From assembly GCF_900114055.1 (NCBI RefSeq), contig NZ_FORR01000013.1, positions 43,546 through 107,545 on the forward strand: a DNA stretch of 64,000 bases, given 5' to 3'. The notes under the pieces were generated by a model that was given only the letters and a program-made list of their open reading frames with translations, was not told where the DNA came from and did no database searches. Shown here piece after piece: positions 18,306-27,221 of the stretch (position 1 is the stretch's first letter; every line of letters starts with the position of its first letter). The translations under genes were made by a program, and so were the position numbers. The stretch comes from Thermoflavimicrobium dichotomicum (GTDB taxonomy: Bacteria; Bacillota; Bacilli; Thermoactinomycetales; Thermoactinomycetaceae).

Positions 18306-18800
18306 ATGTTTAAACGAGAGTATATATGGTTAGGAATAGAAGCTTTTTTTGTCTTGATGGCCATGATCCTATTGAAGATCTGGATTTTTCCGTTCTTTAT
18401 TTCCATATGGTTTCCAACGGGTGATCTGTCCAGTCAAATGTTCACTTGGACGATGCTGATCATGGCCGTTATGACTTGTTTCATTTATTTGGGACTTGGC
18501 TCACAGGCCAAATATCTGTATCGTTTATCCCATTCAGAAGCAATCTTCTTTTTCCTTCTGTTTCACTTGCTCTTTTATCTGCCGAACCCTTATCTGGAAA
18601 GTGTTCAAATCCATTGGCTTCGTCTGGGCGGGGATCTCATCTTCCTTTTCTCTCTGCAACCGGTCCCATTTTCGCTTCAGTGGGTCGTATTCTTCTACCT
18701 GCTCTTTTTTCAGATAGGGAGATCGATTCAGGTTTTAGAAAATCAAAAAGGGCGAAGGGGGAACTGGTTACGAAGTGAAATAGAGAGGATGAGAAGTTAG
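18306..18800 (+). CDS. Small multi-pass membrane protein, unknown function
   Basis: 164 residues starting at ATG 18306 after AAGGGGG. Four to five hydrophobic segments are evident at about residues 8-30 (LGIEAFFVLMAMILLKIW), 45-65 (TWTMLIMAVMTCFIYLG), 77-95 (AIFFFLLFHLLFYLP) and 110-140, ending in a basic tail (QKGRRGNWLRSEIERMR). I do not recognise the family. It sits in the place where Bacillus carries aroA-type and TPR genes, with its own promoter. Confidence 0.65.
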   Translation: MFKREYIWLGIEAFFVLMAMILLKIWIFPFFISIWFPTGDLSSQMFTWTMLIMAVMTCFIYLGLGSQAKYLYRLSHSEAIFFFLLFHLLFYLPNPYLESVQIHWLRLGGDLIFLFSLQPVPFSLQWVVFFYLLFFQIGRSIQVLENQKGRRGNWLRSEIERMRS

Positions 18801-19123
18801 GGGTTAAAAATGGAGACTTTGTCAACCATGAAAGAAAACTTCCCTGCATCATCCTTTCAGAAAAGTGATACTTGAGTCAATGGAGGCAGATCAGCCAGGA
18901 TCGGCTTTTTTATTATATAAAAACCGGCATGTAAAACGGTAACGATGTTAACAGGCTGAAATACTGTGCAAAGTTTGGTGTTATATTAAAACAGTAGTGA
19001 ATGGATGGAAACCAATCGCGTGTATATAAACCCTTTTAGAACCACAGGTAGAGCCAAAAACACCTGTTGTGGTTCTTTTTTTGTGACCCGTTTTATGGAA
19101 AGATATCCCTTGGGGGCGATGAG
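18801..19123. other. Intergenic region with repeat remnants
   Basis: Holds GGAGACTTTGTCAACC (from about 18810) and AAACCGGCATGTAAAACGG ... GTTAACAGGCTGAAAT (18921-18962), both resembling the right end of the GTTGACAAA repeat family, a weak hairpin near 18895 and the strong hairpin listed next. No gene seen. Confidence 0.5.
19039..19082 (+). terminator. Strong terminator-like hairpin ahead of the MocR regulator
   Basis: GAACCACA / TGTGGTTC outer stem with an inner GGT/ACC pairing, then seven T, 42 bases before the regulator start. It may end an upstream transcript or attenuate ddlR-ddl. Confidence 0.75.
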
Positions 19124-20575
19124 ATGTTCACGGATTTCAGACCAGTGGATGATCGACCGGTATATATCCAAGTGAAGGAATACCTCAAACGGATGATTAC
19201 AAAAGGCATACTGCAGGCGGACCAAAAACTCCCATCGACACGTGAACTGAGCACTTTATTGCATGTCAGCCGAAATACGGTCATTACGGCATATGCGGAT
19301 TTGGAGGAAGAAGGGCTTATCTATACCGTGAAAGGAAAAGGAAGTTTTGTTTCACGGTCCAAGATTGTAACCACCTCATCTTATCGATTGGATTGGCGGC
19401 AAAAAATCAATGATAAAGCGCGAATGGCTGAAGAAATGGATTTGATGAAACACGGGATCCGCTGGGAAAAAGGCATGATCTCTTTCACCAGCATCGCACC
19501 AGACGAAAAACTTTTTGATCTGTCCAACTTCAAACGGGCCTTTCTAGATCGGATTTCCATCGAGGGTGAGATCCTCCTGAACTATGGGTATGCAAAAGGC
19601 TACAAGCCATTGATGGAGTATTTGCTGCGTTATATGGAAAACAAAGGGGTTGACCTGACAGGTAAAGACATCTTGATTACCAATGGATTTACTGAAGGAT
19701 TTGATATGATCGTATCTGCCTTAAGCAGGGAAAACGCCAGCGTCATCTGTGAGAATCCGACCCATCATACTGCAATGAAGATCCTTAGGCTAAATGGATT
19801 TGAACCTGTGGGTATTGAGATGGAACAAGATGGCATCCATCTTGAAAAATTAAGGCGAGCATTGTCAGAGCAACTGTTTTGTTTTGCCTATCTGATTCCT
19901 TCTTATCATAATCCGACTGGCATAGTCATGTCCCCCGAAAAAAGAATGGCGGTCTTGAATCTCTTCGCCAAGTATCAAGTTCCTATTATCGAAGATGGAT
20001 TTAACGAGGAATTACGGTATTCCGGATCCCATGTAGCCCCTTTAATTGCATGTGCCGGAAAAGGAAACAGCGTGATCTATCTCGGCAGTTTTTCCAAAAT
20101 TCTTTTTCCTGGCATTCGGGTAGGATGGATTCTCGCTGACAAAGATTTGATTGATTATCTGGAAAGCATCAAGAGAGCCCGCACCATCCATACATCCACT
20201 CTGGATCAAGCTGTACTTTATCAATACCTGCACAATGGCAACTTCGAGAAATACCTGAAAAAAGCCAGATCCGTGTATAAGCGAAAATACGAATTGGCCG
20301 TTCGGTGTTGTAAAGAATTTATTCCGTTAAAACGGATGACAGGGGATGGCGGTCTTCATCTCTTCATCGAACTGGAGGAAAACATCCATGCAAGAGAGGT
20401 ACTCAAGGACTGTTATTCCAAAGGTGTCGTGTTTACACCAGGGGATATTTTTTTCACGGATCAAGGAGGACATCATACCCTGCGGCTTGGCTTCTCCAGA
20501 GTGTCTGATGAGGAGATGGTGAAAGGGATCAAGCTGATTGGCGAGTCCGTGAAAAAATGCATGAGGGAGGTTTGA
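19124..20575 (+). CDS. MocR/GabR-family PLP-dependent transcriptional regulator, DdlR-like
   Basis: 483 residues: a GntR winged helix at about 10-78 (RPVYIQVKEYLKRMI, LPSTRELSTLLHVSRNTVI) joined to a fold-type-I aminotransferase-like domain (ITNGFTEGFDMIVSAL, SYHNPTGIVMSPEKR, and LGSFSKILFPGIRVGW with the PLP lysine). ATG 19124 follows GGGGGCGATG; the longer in-frame start at 19067 lies inside the upstream hairpin. It is followed 2 bases later by ddl. A MocR regulator controlling D-Ala-D-Ala ligase (DdlR) is known from Brevibacillus brevis, so regulation of the next gene by a PLP-linked D-alanine signal is a reasonable inference. Confidence 0.88.
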   Translation: MFTDFRPVDDRPVYIQVKEYLKRMITKGILQADQKLPSTRELSTLLHVSRNTVITAYADLEEEGLIYTVKGKGSFVSRSKIVTTSSYRLDWRQKINDKARMAEEMDLMKHGIRWEKGMISFTSIAPDEKLFDLSNFKRAFLDRISIEGEILLNYGYAKGYKPLMEYLLRYMENKGVDLTGKDILITNGFTEGFDMIVSALSRENASVICENPTHHTAMKILRLNGFEPVGIEMEQDGIHLEKLRRALSEQLFCFAYLIPSYHNPTGIVMSPEKRMAVLNLFAKYQVPIIEDGFNEELRYSGSHVAPLIACAGKGNSVIYLGSFSKILFPGIRVGWILADKDLIDYLESIKRARTIHTSTLDQAVLYQYLHNGNFEKYLKKARSVYKRKYELAVRCCKEFIPLKRMTGDGGLHLFIELEENIHAREVLKDCYSKGVVFTPGDIFFTDQGGHHTLRLGFSRVSDEEMVKGIKLIGESVKKCMREV

Positions 20576-20577
20576 CG

Positions 20578-21489
20578 ATGAAAGTTGGCGTGATTATGGG
20601 AGGCGTTTCTTCGGAAAGAGAAGTATCCCTGATGACAGGCAGGGAAATCATCGCTCATTTGGACAAGAAGAAGTATGACGTCTATCCCATTGAAATCCAA
20701 AGCAAAAATGAACTGATTGAAAAGGTAAAAGGGATGGACGTGGCACTGCTTGCTCTACATGGAAAGTATGGTGAAGATGGAACGGTGCAAGGTACGCTCG
20801 AAACACTTGGAATTCCTTATACGGGTTCAGGAGTATTGGCAAGCAGTTTGTGCATGAACAAGGATATGTCGAAAAAGATTTTCCGTTTTGAAGGAATTCC
20901 TACTCCGGATTGGATTTATCTGGAGAATATGGATGACCGACCTTTGGAAGAGATTGAACGGTTGGGTTATCCTGTTGTCGTGAAGCCGAATTCGGGGGGG
21001 TCAAGTATCGGAATCCAAATCGCAAATACCAAAGACGAATTGATATTGGCTGTTCAGGAAGCTTTTCGTTGGGATGATGAAGTCATCATTGAACAGTATA
21101 TCCAGGGCGATGAGATTACCTGTGCGGTTTTGAATGGAGAACTGTTGCCCATTGTGTCCATTCGACCCCGTGCGGATTTTTTCGACTATACGTCAAAATA
21201 TGATGATGGTGGAGCCGATGAACAGGTTATTGAGTTGCCACATGATATCTATGAACGAGTTCGAGATGCTGCATTAACTTGTTATAAGGCCATGAAGTGC
21301 AGTGTATATGCCCGGATCGATATGATGGTGAAGGATGGTATTCCTTATGTGATGGAAGTCAATTCGCTACCGGGATTGACCAAAAACAGTCTTCTTCCGA
21401 AAAGTGCCCAGGCAGCCGGAATCTCATTTAGCCAATTGTTGGACTTGATTATTGAATCTTCTCTTAACAAAAAAAGAGAAAATAAATAA
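20578..21489 (+). CDS. ddl: D-alanine--D-alanine ligase
   Basis: ATP-grasp enzyme of 303 residues making the D-Ala-D-Ala end of peptidoglycan precursors in the cytoplasm. Motifs are MGGVSSEREVSLMTG, LLALHGKYGEDGTVQG, PYTGSGVLASSLCMNKDMSK, VVKPNSGGSSIGIQ, YSDRS-equivalent region around FDYTSKYDDGG and metal-binding MEVNSLPGLTKNSLLPKSA. The FDYTSKYD form keeps a tyrosine-type omega loop of ordinary Ddl rather than showing an obvious D-lactate signature. ATG 20578 follows GGGAGG in the 3' end of the regulator, so the two are one transcript. Confidence 0.92.
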   Translation: MKVGVIMGGVSSEREVSLMTGREIIAHLDKKKYDVYPIEIQSKNELIEKVKGMDVALLALHGKYGEDGTVQGTLETLGIPYTGSGVLASSLCMNKDMSKKIFRFEGIPTPDWIYLENMDDRPLEEIERLGYPVVVKPNSGGSSIGIQIANTKDELILAVQEAFRWDDEVIIEQYIQGDEITCAVLNGELLPIVSIRPRADFFDYTSKYDDGGADEQVIELPHDIYERVRDAALTCYKAMKCSVYARIDMMVKDGIPYVMEVNSLPGLTKNSLLPKSAQAAGISFSQLLDLIIESSLNKKRENK

Positions 21490-21792
21490 GGCCAATGCCC
21501 GGAGCAGGCGTTGAATCTGTCACTCCAGGGACTTTTAAAATGACATCTTGAAGCGCAGCGATCCATGGTGTTCGCATGTGCTTTTTTTATTATTTTAAAA
21601 ATAGGCAGGAATACCCTAAATCCCTTGAGCAGACCTACGGTTTCTGGTTTTAGAAAAAAGGTTGTTGTCAATCATTTTCTTGTTCATCATATTTGTGTAT
21701 GCTAGGTTAAGAATATTACCATTGAAAATAGGGAATAGAAAAGGAATTGCGAACAACCGGCGATCCAGGAAGGGAGGGTTAGGAAAAAAGAA
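21490..21792. other. Intergenic region after ddl
   Basis: No gene. An imperfect GC-rich inverted repeat with a T run near 21553-21594 may terminate ddl; AGGGAGGG near 21770-21778 is the nearest ribosome site to the next gene, unusually far from its ATG. Confidence 0.4.
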
Positions 21793-22449
21793 ATGAATTG
21801 GCAAGAACAAACGGATGATATGCAAAATGAAACCCAAAGGGACTATGAAAGGAAAGAAGAACGACCCATGGACATTCCTTCTTATTTCATTGAATTGGTA
21901 CATCCAGCTTATCAAGATATTTGCATTCAATTGGTGAAGTCAGGGGTTCCACTTCCACAAATCGGTTATGAGTTTGAGCAGGATGGCAGAGTTCTGGGTC
22001 AGGCGGAATTGGCGTGGCCCAAACAGAAAATCTGTGTCCTTACCCAAGAACAGAGAGAACATCAAGAGGCTATTGAGAAGCTCGGCTGGCTGGTATGGGA
22101 TTTGCAGGTATATTCATCAGAAGTGGATCAGCCAAAGCCCATTGACTCGATCGATTGGCATAAAGCATGGAAAGAAATCGTTGAAATGAAAGAAAGGGAA
22201 GCTAAAGTAAAAAATTCGTGGGTAGTCTCGTTGGATGGAGGAAAGTATCGGCTTGAAGAGCATCATGATGGCAGTATTCATGTAGATCGAATCGATCAGG
22301 AAAGTCCGGTCGTTCCCAAACTCTTCTATTTACGAATGATTCATCAGCGAAAATGGGATATATCCTTATATGATTGGAAAGGAAGACCCAAAGATACCGA
22401 GACATTGGGAAGAGAAATAATCCGAAAACTGAAAGAACGGGGTATTTAA
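21793..22449 (+). CDS. Unknown protein partnered with the helicase-nuclease gene
   Basis: 218 residues, soluble, charged. The most conserved-looking stretch is about residues 55-100: PLPQIGYEFEQDGRVLGQAE, LAWPKQKICVLTQEQ, then a GWLVWDLQ end. The E...AELAW..K spacing recalls restriction-endonuclease-like domains found beside DNA helicases, which I infer only from pattern memory. The C-terminal part (VSLDGGKYRLEEHHDGSIHV) looks beta-rich. It ends 73 bases before the RelE-like/UvrD/Mrr gene on the same strand, suggesting a two-gene unit for DNA repair or defence. Confidence 0.6.
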   Translation: MNWQEQTDDMQNETQRDYERKEERPMDIPSYFIELVHPAYQDICIQLVKSGVPLPQIGYEFEQDGRVLGQAELAWPKQKICVLTQEQREHQEAIEKLGWLVWDLQVYSSEVDQPKPIDSIDWHKAWKEIVEMKEREAKVKNSWVVSLDGGKYRLEEHHDGSIHVDRIDQESPVVPKLFYLRMIHQRKWDISLYDWKGRPKDTETLGREIIRKLKERGI

Positions 22450-22522
22450 AGAAAAGCAGTTACCCTATTTAGATAGCTAACAATCTGACAGCAGTAGAAA
22501 AAAAGAGGAGAGAGGGGAAAGC

Positions 22523-25147
22523 ATGGGGATTGTTGCTATTCAGGATACATTTTTGGATTCATTTTCGCAGTTGCCGAAAACGGAGCAGATTCGAGCCAAA
22601 AAAGTGATTGATGCGTTACGGGGGAGCGAACGGAATCAATTGAAAATCGAGCGCATGAAAGGCTCATTGGATCCAAAAGTACATATGATTCGTGTTAGCC
22701 CTTTTTATAGGATGATCGTGGTTCGGCCCGAGCATGAGGATGTTACATTGCTGGTTTGGATCGACCGGGATGAAGAAGCTTATCGCTGGGCACAGAGAAA
22801 ACGGTTTGTGATTAATAAATATACAGGTTCTTTGCAAATGTGGACCAGCATTGATACGGTTCCTGAGATTAACGAAAAACCGGGTTTATTTGCCAATTAT
22901 ACCGATCATCAATTATTACGACTGGGTGTCCCGGAAGATCAGCTCTCTCTTTTGCGATCCGTGACGACCGAACAAGAGTTCCGTAAATATAAGCGTGACC
23001 TGCCGATCGATGCTTTTGAAAATCTGGCTCGTCTGTTAAATGGAACTCCCTATGAAAAAGTGTTGGAATCCGTTTTGGAATATAAAGAGCTTGAACGGGC
23101 TTTCTCGTTTGAAAAGGCTGTGACAAGTGGACATTCCAGCCGACACATTGCTGTCATTACAGATGATGAAATACTGAAAGTGATGTTAGACAAGCCTTTT
23201 GAGCGATGGCGAACTTTTTTGCATCCAGATCAAAGAGAATTGGTTGAAAAAGATTATAAAGGTCCCGTTCGGGTATTGGGTGGGGCCGGTACGGGAAAAA
23301 CGGTGGTTGTCATGCATCGGGCTCAACAATTGGTCAGTAAAAAGCTGAAGCCGGATGACCGTGTTTTGGTGACGACCTATACCCCGATTTTGGCCAACCA
23401 TATTCGAAGTGTATTATCGACGATGTGTACGGAAGAAGAGATGGAGCGGGTCGATGTGCTCCCCATTGATCAACTTGCCAAGCAAATCGTGGAAAAAGTG
23501 TATGACATCACAGTAAAAATGGTCGACAAAGAGGATGCACGGGTCAAATCACTCTGGAAGGAAGCGGCTCAAAACTTTGGATGGGCCGAAGAAGATCTGG
23601 CCTTTCTAAAAAGCGAATATCACTGGGTCATCCAGCAAGGTGGAGCAGAAACCTGGCAAGAATACTTGAGTACTTCCAGAACAGGGAGGAAAAAACGCAT
23701 CTCTCGGGCACAAAAGAAAAAAGTTTGGGATACAGCCATGTGGTTCCGGCAAAAGATGGAGGAAAAAGGACTGTATGAATCGGTGGATGTGCTCCGAAAA
23801 GCGCGCATTTGGTTGGAAGAAAATCCAGACCGTTACACATATCGCTATCGATCAGCCATCATTGATGAAGCGCAGGATTTTCATCCAGAAGCATTTAAAT
23901 TGATTCGTGCGTTAGTGCCGGAAAATGAGAATGATCTGTTTATTGTCGGGGATGCTCACCAAAGAATCTATTCGCGGCAAGTGGTCTTGAGTAAATGCGG
24001 AATCCATGTTCGTGGCAAGCGTTCCAAGCGCCTCACGGTGAATTACCGGACGACAGAGGAGATCAGGGAAAAGGCGATTGAGGTGATTAACTTTACGGTA
24101 GATGGCCTGGATGGCGATACAGATGATGGGATTGATATTTCCCTGTTATCAGGAGTGAAGCCCGAAATCAAAAACTTTGCCCATGCCAATGAAGAAAAAG
24201 AATTTGTGGTGGACAAGGTGAAAGAACTGTTGGAGGAAGATTTGAAACCAAACGAAATCGCTGTTCTTGCCCGTTTTGATCACACGGTGGATAGTTATAT
24301 GAAAGCCTTTGGCGAGCAACGGATTGAGTCACAAAAAATTGCGAGTGATACAGTCGCATTGGGAAACCCGTCAGCGGTGATTTGTGGAACAATGCACAGT
24401 TGCAAAGGACTGGAGTTTCGGGTCGTTTTTCTGGTGGAAGCCAATGAAGAAGTGATTCCGCCCGAATGGGAACTGGATTCATTGGAGGATGAAGATGACA
24501 AAAAAGAGTTAATCAAACTGGAACGTTCGCTCATCTATGTCGCCATCACACGGGCACGGGATCGGGTATTTATTACTTCGTTTGGATCACCATCCAAACT
24601 GTTGGTAAAAGATCATAAACAAGCAGAAGCGAAAAAAATGGAAGAAAAGAATGACAGCGAAACAGCAAAGGGAGAAGAACGGCAGAAAGTGGTTTCATCA
24701 GTCTCGAAGGAAAAGTTGCTGGATCAAGTCATGAATTGTTCCCCCGCTTTTTTTGAACAATTGGTGATTGATTTACTCATAAAGATGGGTTATGGAGGTT
24801 CTGGAACCCAGGCTGGACTTCACGTGGGAGGAGCAGGAGACGAAGGGATTGATGGGATCATTTTGGAAGATCCTTTAGGTTTGCATAAAATTTATGTACA
24901 GGCGAAAAGATGGAAGAATCCGGTCGGGCGTCCTGAGATCCAAATGTTTGTGGGAGCATTGATGGGAAAAAATGCAGAAAGAGGTGTATTCATAACCACA
25001 TCTCACTTTACCGCTCCGGCGAAGCGGTATGTTAAACATGTACCACAAAATATTGTGCTGATCGATGGCAAACAGTTGGTGGAACTCATGATGCAGTATG
25101 ATATCGGGGTGGGTGTGCAGGAGAGCAAGCTGGAGCTGGTCAAGTAA
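22523..25147 (+). CDS. Fusion of RelE/ParE-like domain, UvrD/Rep-type helicase and Mrr-like nuclease
   Basis: 874 residues in three parts. Residues 1-100 have the RelE/ParE toxin-like fold (LPKTEQIRAKKVIDAL, IERMKGSLDPKVHMIRVSPF, LLVWIDRDEEAYRWAQ). Residues about 230-700 are a superfamily 1 helicase: Walker A GGAGTGKT near 252, LVTTYTPILANHI, motif II IIDEAQDF near 446, VGDAHQRIYSR, TVNYRTTEEIR, GTMHSCKGLEFRVVFL and YVAITRARDRVF. Residues about 735-860 resemble Mrr-type restriction nuclease: FFEQLVIDLLIKMGYGG, GDEGIDGII, IYVQAKRW, GVFITTSHFT. Helicase domains with this N terminus are common; the added nuclease suggests cleavage of selected DNA. ATG follows GAGGAGAGAGGGG. Confidence 0.85.
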   Translation: MGIVAIQDTFLDSFSQLPKTEQIRAKKVIDALRGSERNQLKIERMKGSLDPKVHMIRVSPFYRMIVVRPEHEDVTLLVWIDRDEEAYRWAQRKRFVINKYTGSLQMWTSIDTVPEINEKPGLFANYTDHQLLRLGVPEDQLSLLRSVTTEQEFRKYKRDLPIDAFENLARLLNGTPYEKVLESVLEYKELERAFSFEKAVTSGHSSRHIAVITDDEILKVMLDKPFERWRTFLHPDQRELVEKDYKGPVRVLGGAGTGKTVVVMHRAQQLVSKKLKPDDRVLVTTYTPILANHIRSVLSTMCTEEEMERVDVLPIDQLAKQIVEKVYDITVKMVDKEDARVKSLWKEAAQNFGWAEEDLAFLKSEYHWVIQQGGAETWQEYLSTSRTGRKKRISRAQKKKVWDTAMWFRQKMEEKGLYESVDVLRKARIWLEENPDRYTYRYRSAIIDEAQDFHPEAFKLIRALVPENENDLFIVGDAHQRIYSRQVVLSKCGIHVRGKRSKRLTVNYRTTEEIREKAIEVINFTVDGLDGDTDDGIDISLLSGVKPEIKNFAHANEEKEFVVDKVKELLEEDLKPNEIAVLARFDHTVDSYMKAFGEQRIESQKIASDTVALGNPSAVICGTMHSCKGLEFRVVFLVEANEEVIPPEWELDSLEDEDDKKELIKLERSLIYVAITRARDRVFITSFGSPSKLLVKDHKQAEAKKMEEKNDSETAKGEERQKVVSSVSKEKLLDQVMNCSPAFFEQLVIDLLIKMGYGGSGTQAGLHVGGAGDEGIDGIILEDPLGLHKIYVQAKRWKNPVGRPEIQMFVGALMGKNAERGVFITTSHFTAPAKRYVKHVPQNIVLIDGKQLVELMMQYDIGVGVQESKLELVK

Positions 25148-25180
25148 ATCATATGAATGGGTGAAATATGGATCGACTGA

Positions 25181-25255
25181 GGGGTTCCTTTTCTGACAGG
25201 AAACGGAATCGGAACCCCGACACCCAAACAGGCCCTTTTGGCAAGAACCTGTTTG
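25181..25255. repeat. Two adjacent inverted repeats after the helicase-nuclease gene
   Basis: GGGGTTCC (25181-25188) pairs with GGAACCCC (25211-25218), and CAAACAGG (25225-25232) with CCTGTTTG (25248-25255). Perfect stems, no T run. They may end the helicase transcript or stabilise its 3' end. Confidence 0.5.
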
Positions 25256-25342
25256 ACGGGGAGTTTTTCAGCCTGAAGAGGTCTATCTTCTCCGACAATC
25301 GTCCAAAATAGTAACAACTTGAAGAGAAGGGAAGATGGGCCG

Positions 25343-26467
25343 ATGAGAATGGCTGATTGGCTTACATATACAGATATTGAACAACTGAAAAGACTCAATC
25401 AGTATTACGGTTGTCAGGCAGATGAACATTCCAAACATGATTTAATCTGCTCTTTGTTACGGCATATCCACCAAAAAAGTTTATTGCAAAAGATCATCAA
25501 TGAATTGACTCCTGCTGAATACCGTTTTTTACAATTGCTTGTTTTGGATAACCATCCCTCATTTACAATGGAAGAGCTTCTTGCAAAAGGACGGGCCGCT
25601 TTAAATGGTGAACCAGGGGAACCACGCTCGTTTGTCGTTGGTGCATTAAAAAAGGGATGGCTATTTCCAGGATATTCGTTACAAACACAGTATCTCTATC
25701 ATGTCCCATTTGATACCCGTGAAAAGATGATTGAGCTTCTTCTGGAGCCATATCAGCAGGAACGAAGGGAGCAACCGTCTTTTTATCGTGATGAAGAAAT
25801 GCAAATCGTATATGATTTATACCATTTTCTTGAATTTATAAAGAAAGAAGTCGTCCGATTGACGCATGATGGGGCTATTTATAAACAACAGCAACGGCAA
25901 TTGTTTCAATCTTTCTTCATTACTGAAGAACCTATTTCTGAAAAGGGGCCACGTTTTGGCTTTGGACGACGTTATCATTTATATCCAGATCGTTTTTCGC
26001 TGATTTATGATTATGCTTATTATCAAGGATATTTTGCTGAAGAAGATGGATATTTAAGTTTATCAGAAACTGGTTTCGGGAAAATAACTAGAACAATAGA
26101 TGAGAATGAAGCCAAGAATTTATATCGTTTTTGGATTCGTCTGTATCGTAAGCCCATCCACCATCTTCCCATATTGATTCGTTGGATCGGGCTCCTTGCT
26201 CATCCAGGCTGGTTTCCGCTTGATCGATTGTATTCGATTTTAAAGCCATGGCTGACACCTTTTTACTATGAAACACCGGAATCTTTATTTCAAAAGATGA
26301 TGCGGATGTTGTGTCATTTGGGTGTGGTACGCCTGGGAAATGAAGACGGCCGAAATTTTGTCTCCTTGACACAGGCAGGTTGCAAATGGATGCATGGTAT
26401 TTCCGCGTTTCGTGAGAAGGTGATCGAAGACGGCTTTATAAGAATCGTGAATGAAGATAGGGCTTGA
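25343..26467 (+). CDS. Possible helicase-associated-domain protein, unknown function
   Basis: About 374 residues from the ATG at 25343 (MRMADWLTYTDIEQL); GAGAAGGGAAGATGGG lies upstream and an in-frame start at 25319 overlaps it. The pattern, an N-terminal LNQYYGCQ segment, TPAEYRFLQLLVL, and repeated winged-helix-like units ending in FVSLTQAGCKWMHG, recalls the XPB/Ssl2-type helicase-associated proteins of Bacilli, but no ATPase motif is present. AT-rich. It may or may not work with the upstream cassette; the two inverted repeats between them suggest separate transcripts. Confidence 0.5.
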   Translation: MRMADWLTYTDIEQLKRLNQYYGCQADEHSKHDLICSLLRHIHQKSLLQKIINELTPAEYRFLQLLVLDNHPSFTMEELLAKGRAALNGEPGEPRSFVVGALKKGWLFPGYSLQTQYLYHVPFDTREKMIELLLEPYQQERREQPSFYRDEEMQIVYDLYHFLEFIKKEVVRLTHDGAIYKQQQRQLFQSFFITEEPISEKGPRFGFGRRYHLYPDRFSLIYDYAYYQGYFAEEDGYLSLSETGFGKITRTIDENEAKNLYRFWIRLYRKPIHHLPILIRWIGLLAHPGWFPLDRLYSILKPWLTPFYYETPESLFQKMMRMLCHLGVVRLGNEDGRNFVSLTQAGCKWMHGISAFREKVIEDGFIRIVNEDRA

Positions 26468-26502
26468 AAGCAGGAACGGTTAGCTCCTTGTCGAATTCAT
26501 AT

Positions 26503-26549
26503 ATACGCAGATATATAAAAATGGTAAATATTGTGATCTATCTGCGTAT
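26503..26549. promoter_or_regulatory. Perfect 11-bp inverted repeat upstream of ypiB
   Basis: ATACGCAGATA (26503-26513) and TATCTGCGTAT (26539-26549), 25 bases apart, in the 140-base gap before ypiB. An operator or RNA stem; no T run, so not a terminator. Confidence 0.5.
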
Positions 26550-26607
26550 CCTATTGATAAATAGATGAAATATTCCCCCAGTGTGATGGGTAGGAGGGAC
26601 AGGGCTA

Positions 26608-27159
26608 ATGGGCAACAGCATAACCGTTTCTGAGAAAAAGGAGTTTATCGAGTGGTTTTTGGATCACTATGAACTCCAGAAAAAGGGTGCAGCGTTTCTG
26701 CTCAGATACCTATCCTCTGATGAAAAACTGCTCAAAAAGGTCCATTTTGTGGAAAATGTGCGTTATTTATGGAAATCGTTAATTATTTCGACGAAATGTT
26801 CAAATATGCCTCCCTTTCGTTTTATTAAGAACAAACGTGTTGATTCAGATGTAGAAACCGCTTTCTTTGACATTAAGTTCTCTCCTGATGAGGATATTTA
26901 TATTGGGCTTTATTTCAAGGACAGAAATACCTGTCCGGAATATGCCGCGGTATTGGAGGGGAATCCCATGGAAAAACAGGACTTAGTGCAAGACAAGTTA
27001 CTGAGTCTGTTCGCGGAGATACTTCTCGATCAAGCGGTACTCGATTTTCAAGAGAAACAGCTATATAAAAAAATTGATGATGCACTGGCAACTGGAGACA
27101 GAGAAGCGTTTTTACAACTCAGCGAACAATGGCGGAAAATGCTAGAATTAAAAGAATAG
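26608..27159 (+). CDS. ypiB: YpiB family protein (UPF0302)
   Basis: 183 residues. The family is recognised from VSEKKEFIEWFLDHYELQKK, ILEYL-like LLRYLSSDEKLLKKVHFVE, RYLWKSLIISTKCSNMPPFR and DEDIYIGLYFKDR, with a C-terminal helical tail DALATGDREAFLQLSEQW. Its function is not established in what I can see; it sits in its usual place before ypiF and qcrABC. Ribosome site AGGAGGG. Confidence 0.85.
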   Translation: MGNSITVSEKKEFIEWFLDHYELQKKGAAFLLRYLSSDEKLLKKVHFVENVRYLWKSLIISTKCSNMPPFRFIKNKRVDSDVETAFFDIKFSPDEDIYIGLYFKDRNTCPEYAAVLEGNPMEKQDLVQDKLLSLFAEILLDQAVLDFQEKQLYKKIDDALATGDREAFLQLSEQWRKMLELKE

Positions 27160-27173
27160 ATCAGGTATAATTG

Positions 27174-27197
27174 GCTCGGCACATGCCGAGTTTTTTT
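27174..27197 (+). terminator. Intrinsic terminator between ypiB and ypiF
   Basis: CTCGGC / GCCGAG with a 4-base loop followed by seven T. Short but T-rich; the ypiF ribosome site lies 9 bases beyond, so partial read-through is likely if the genes form one unit. Confidence 0.75.
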
Positions 27198-27221
27198 ATG
27201 ATGAGAAAAGGGATGAGTATC

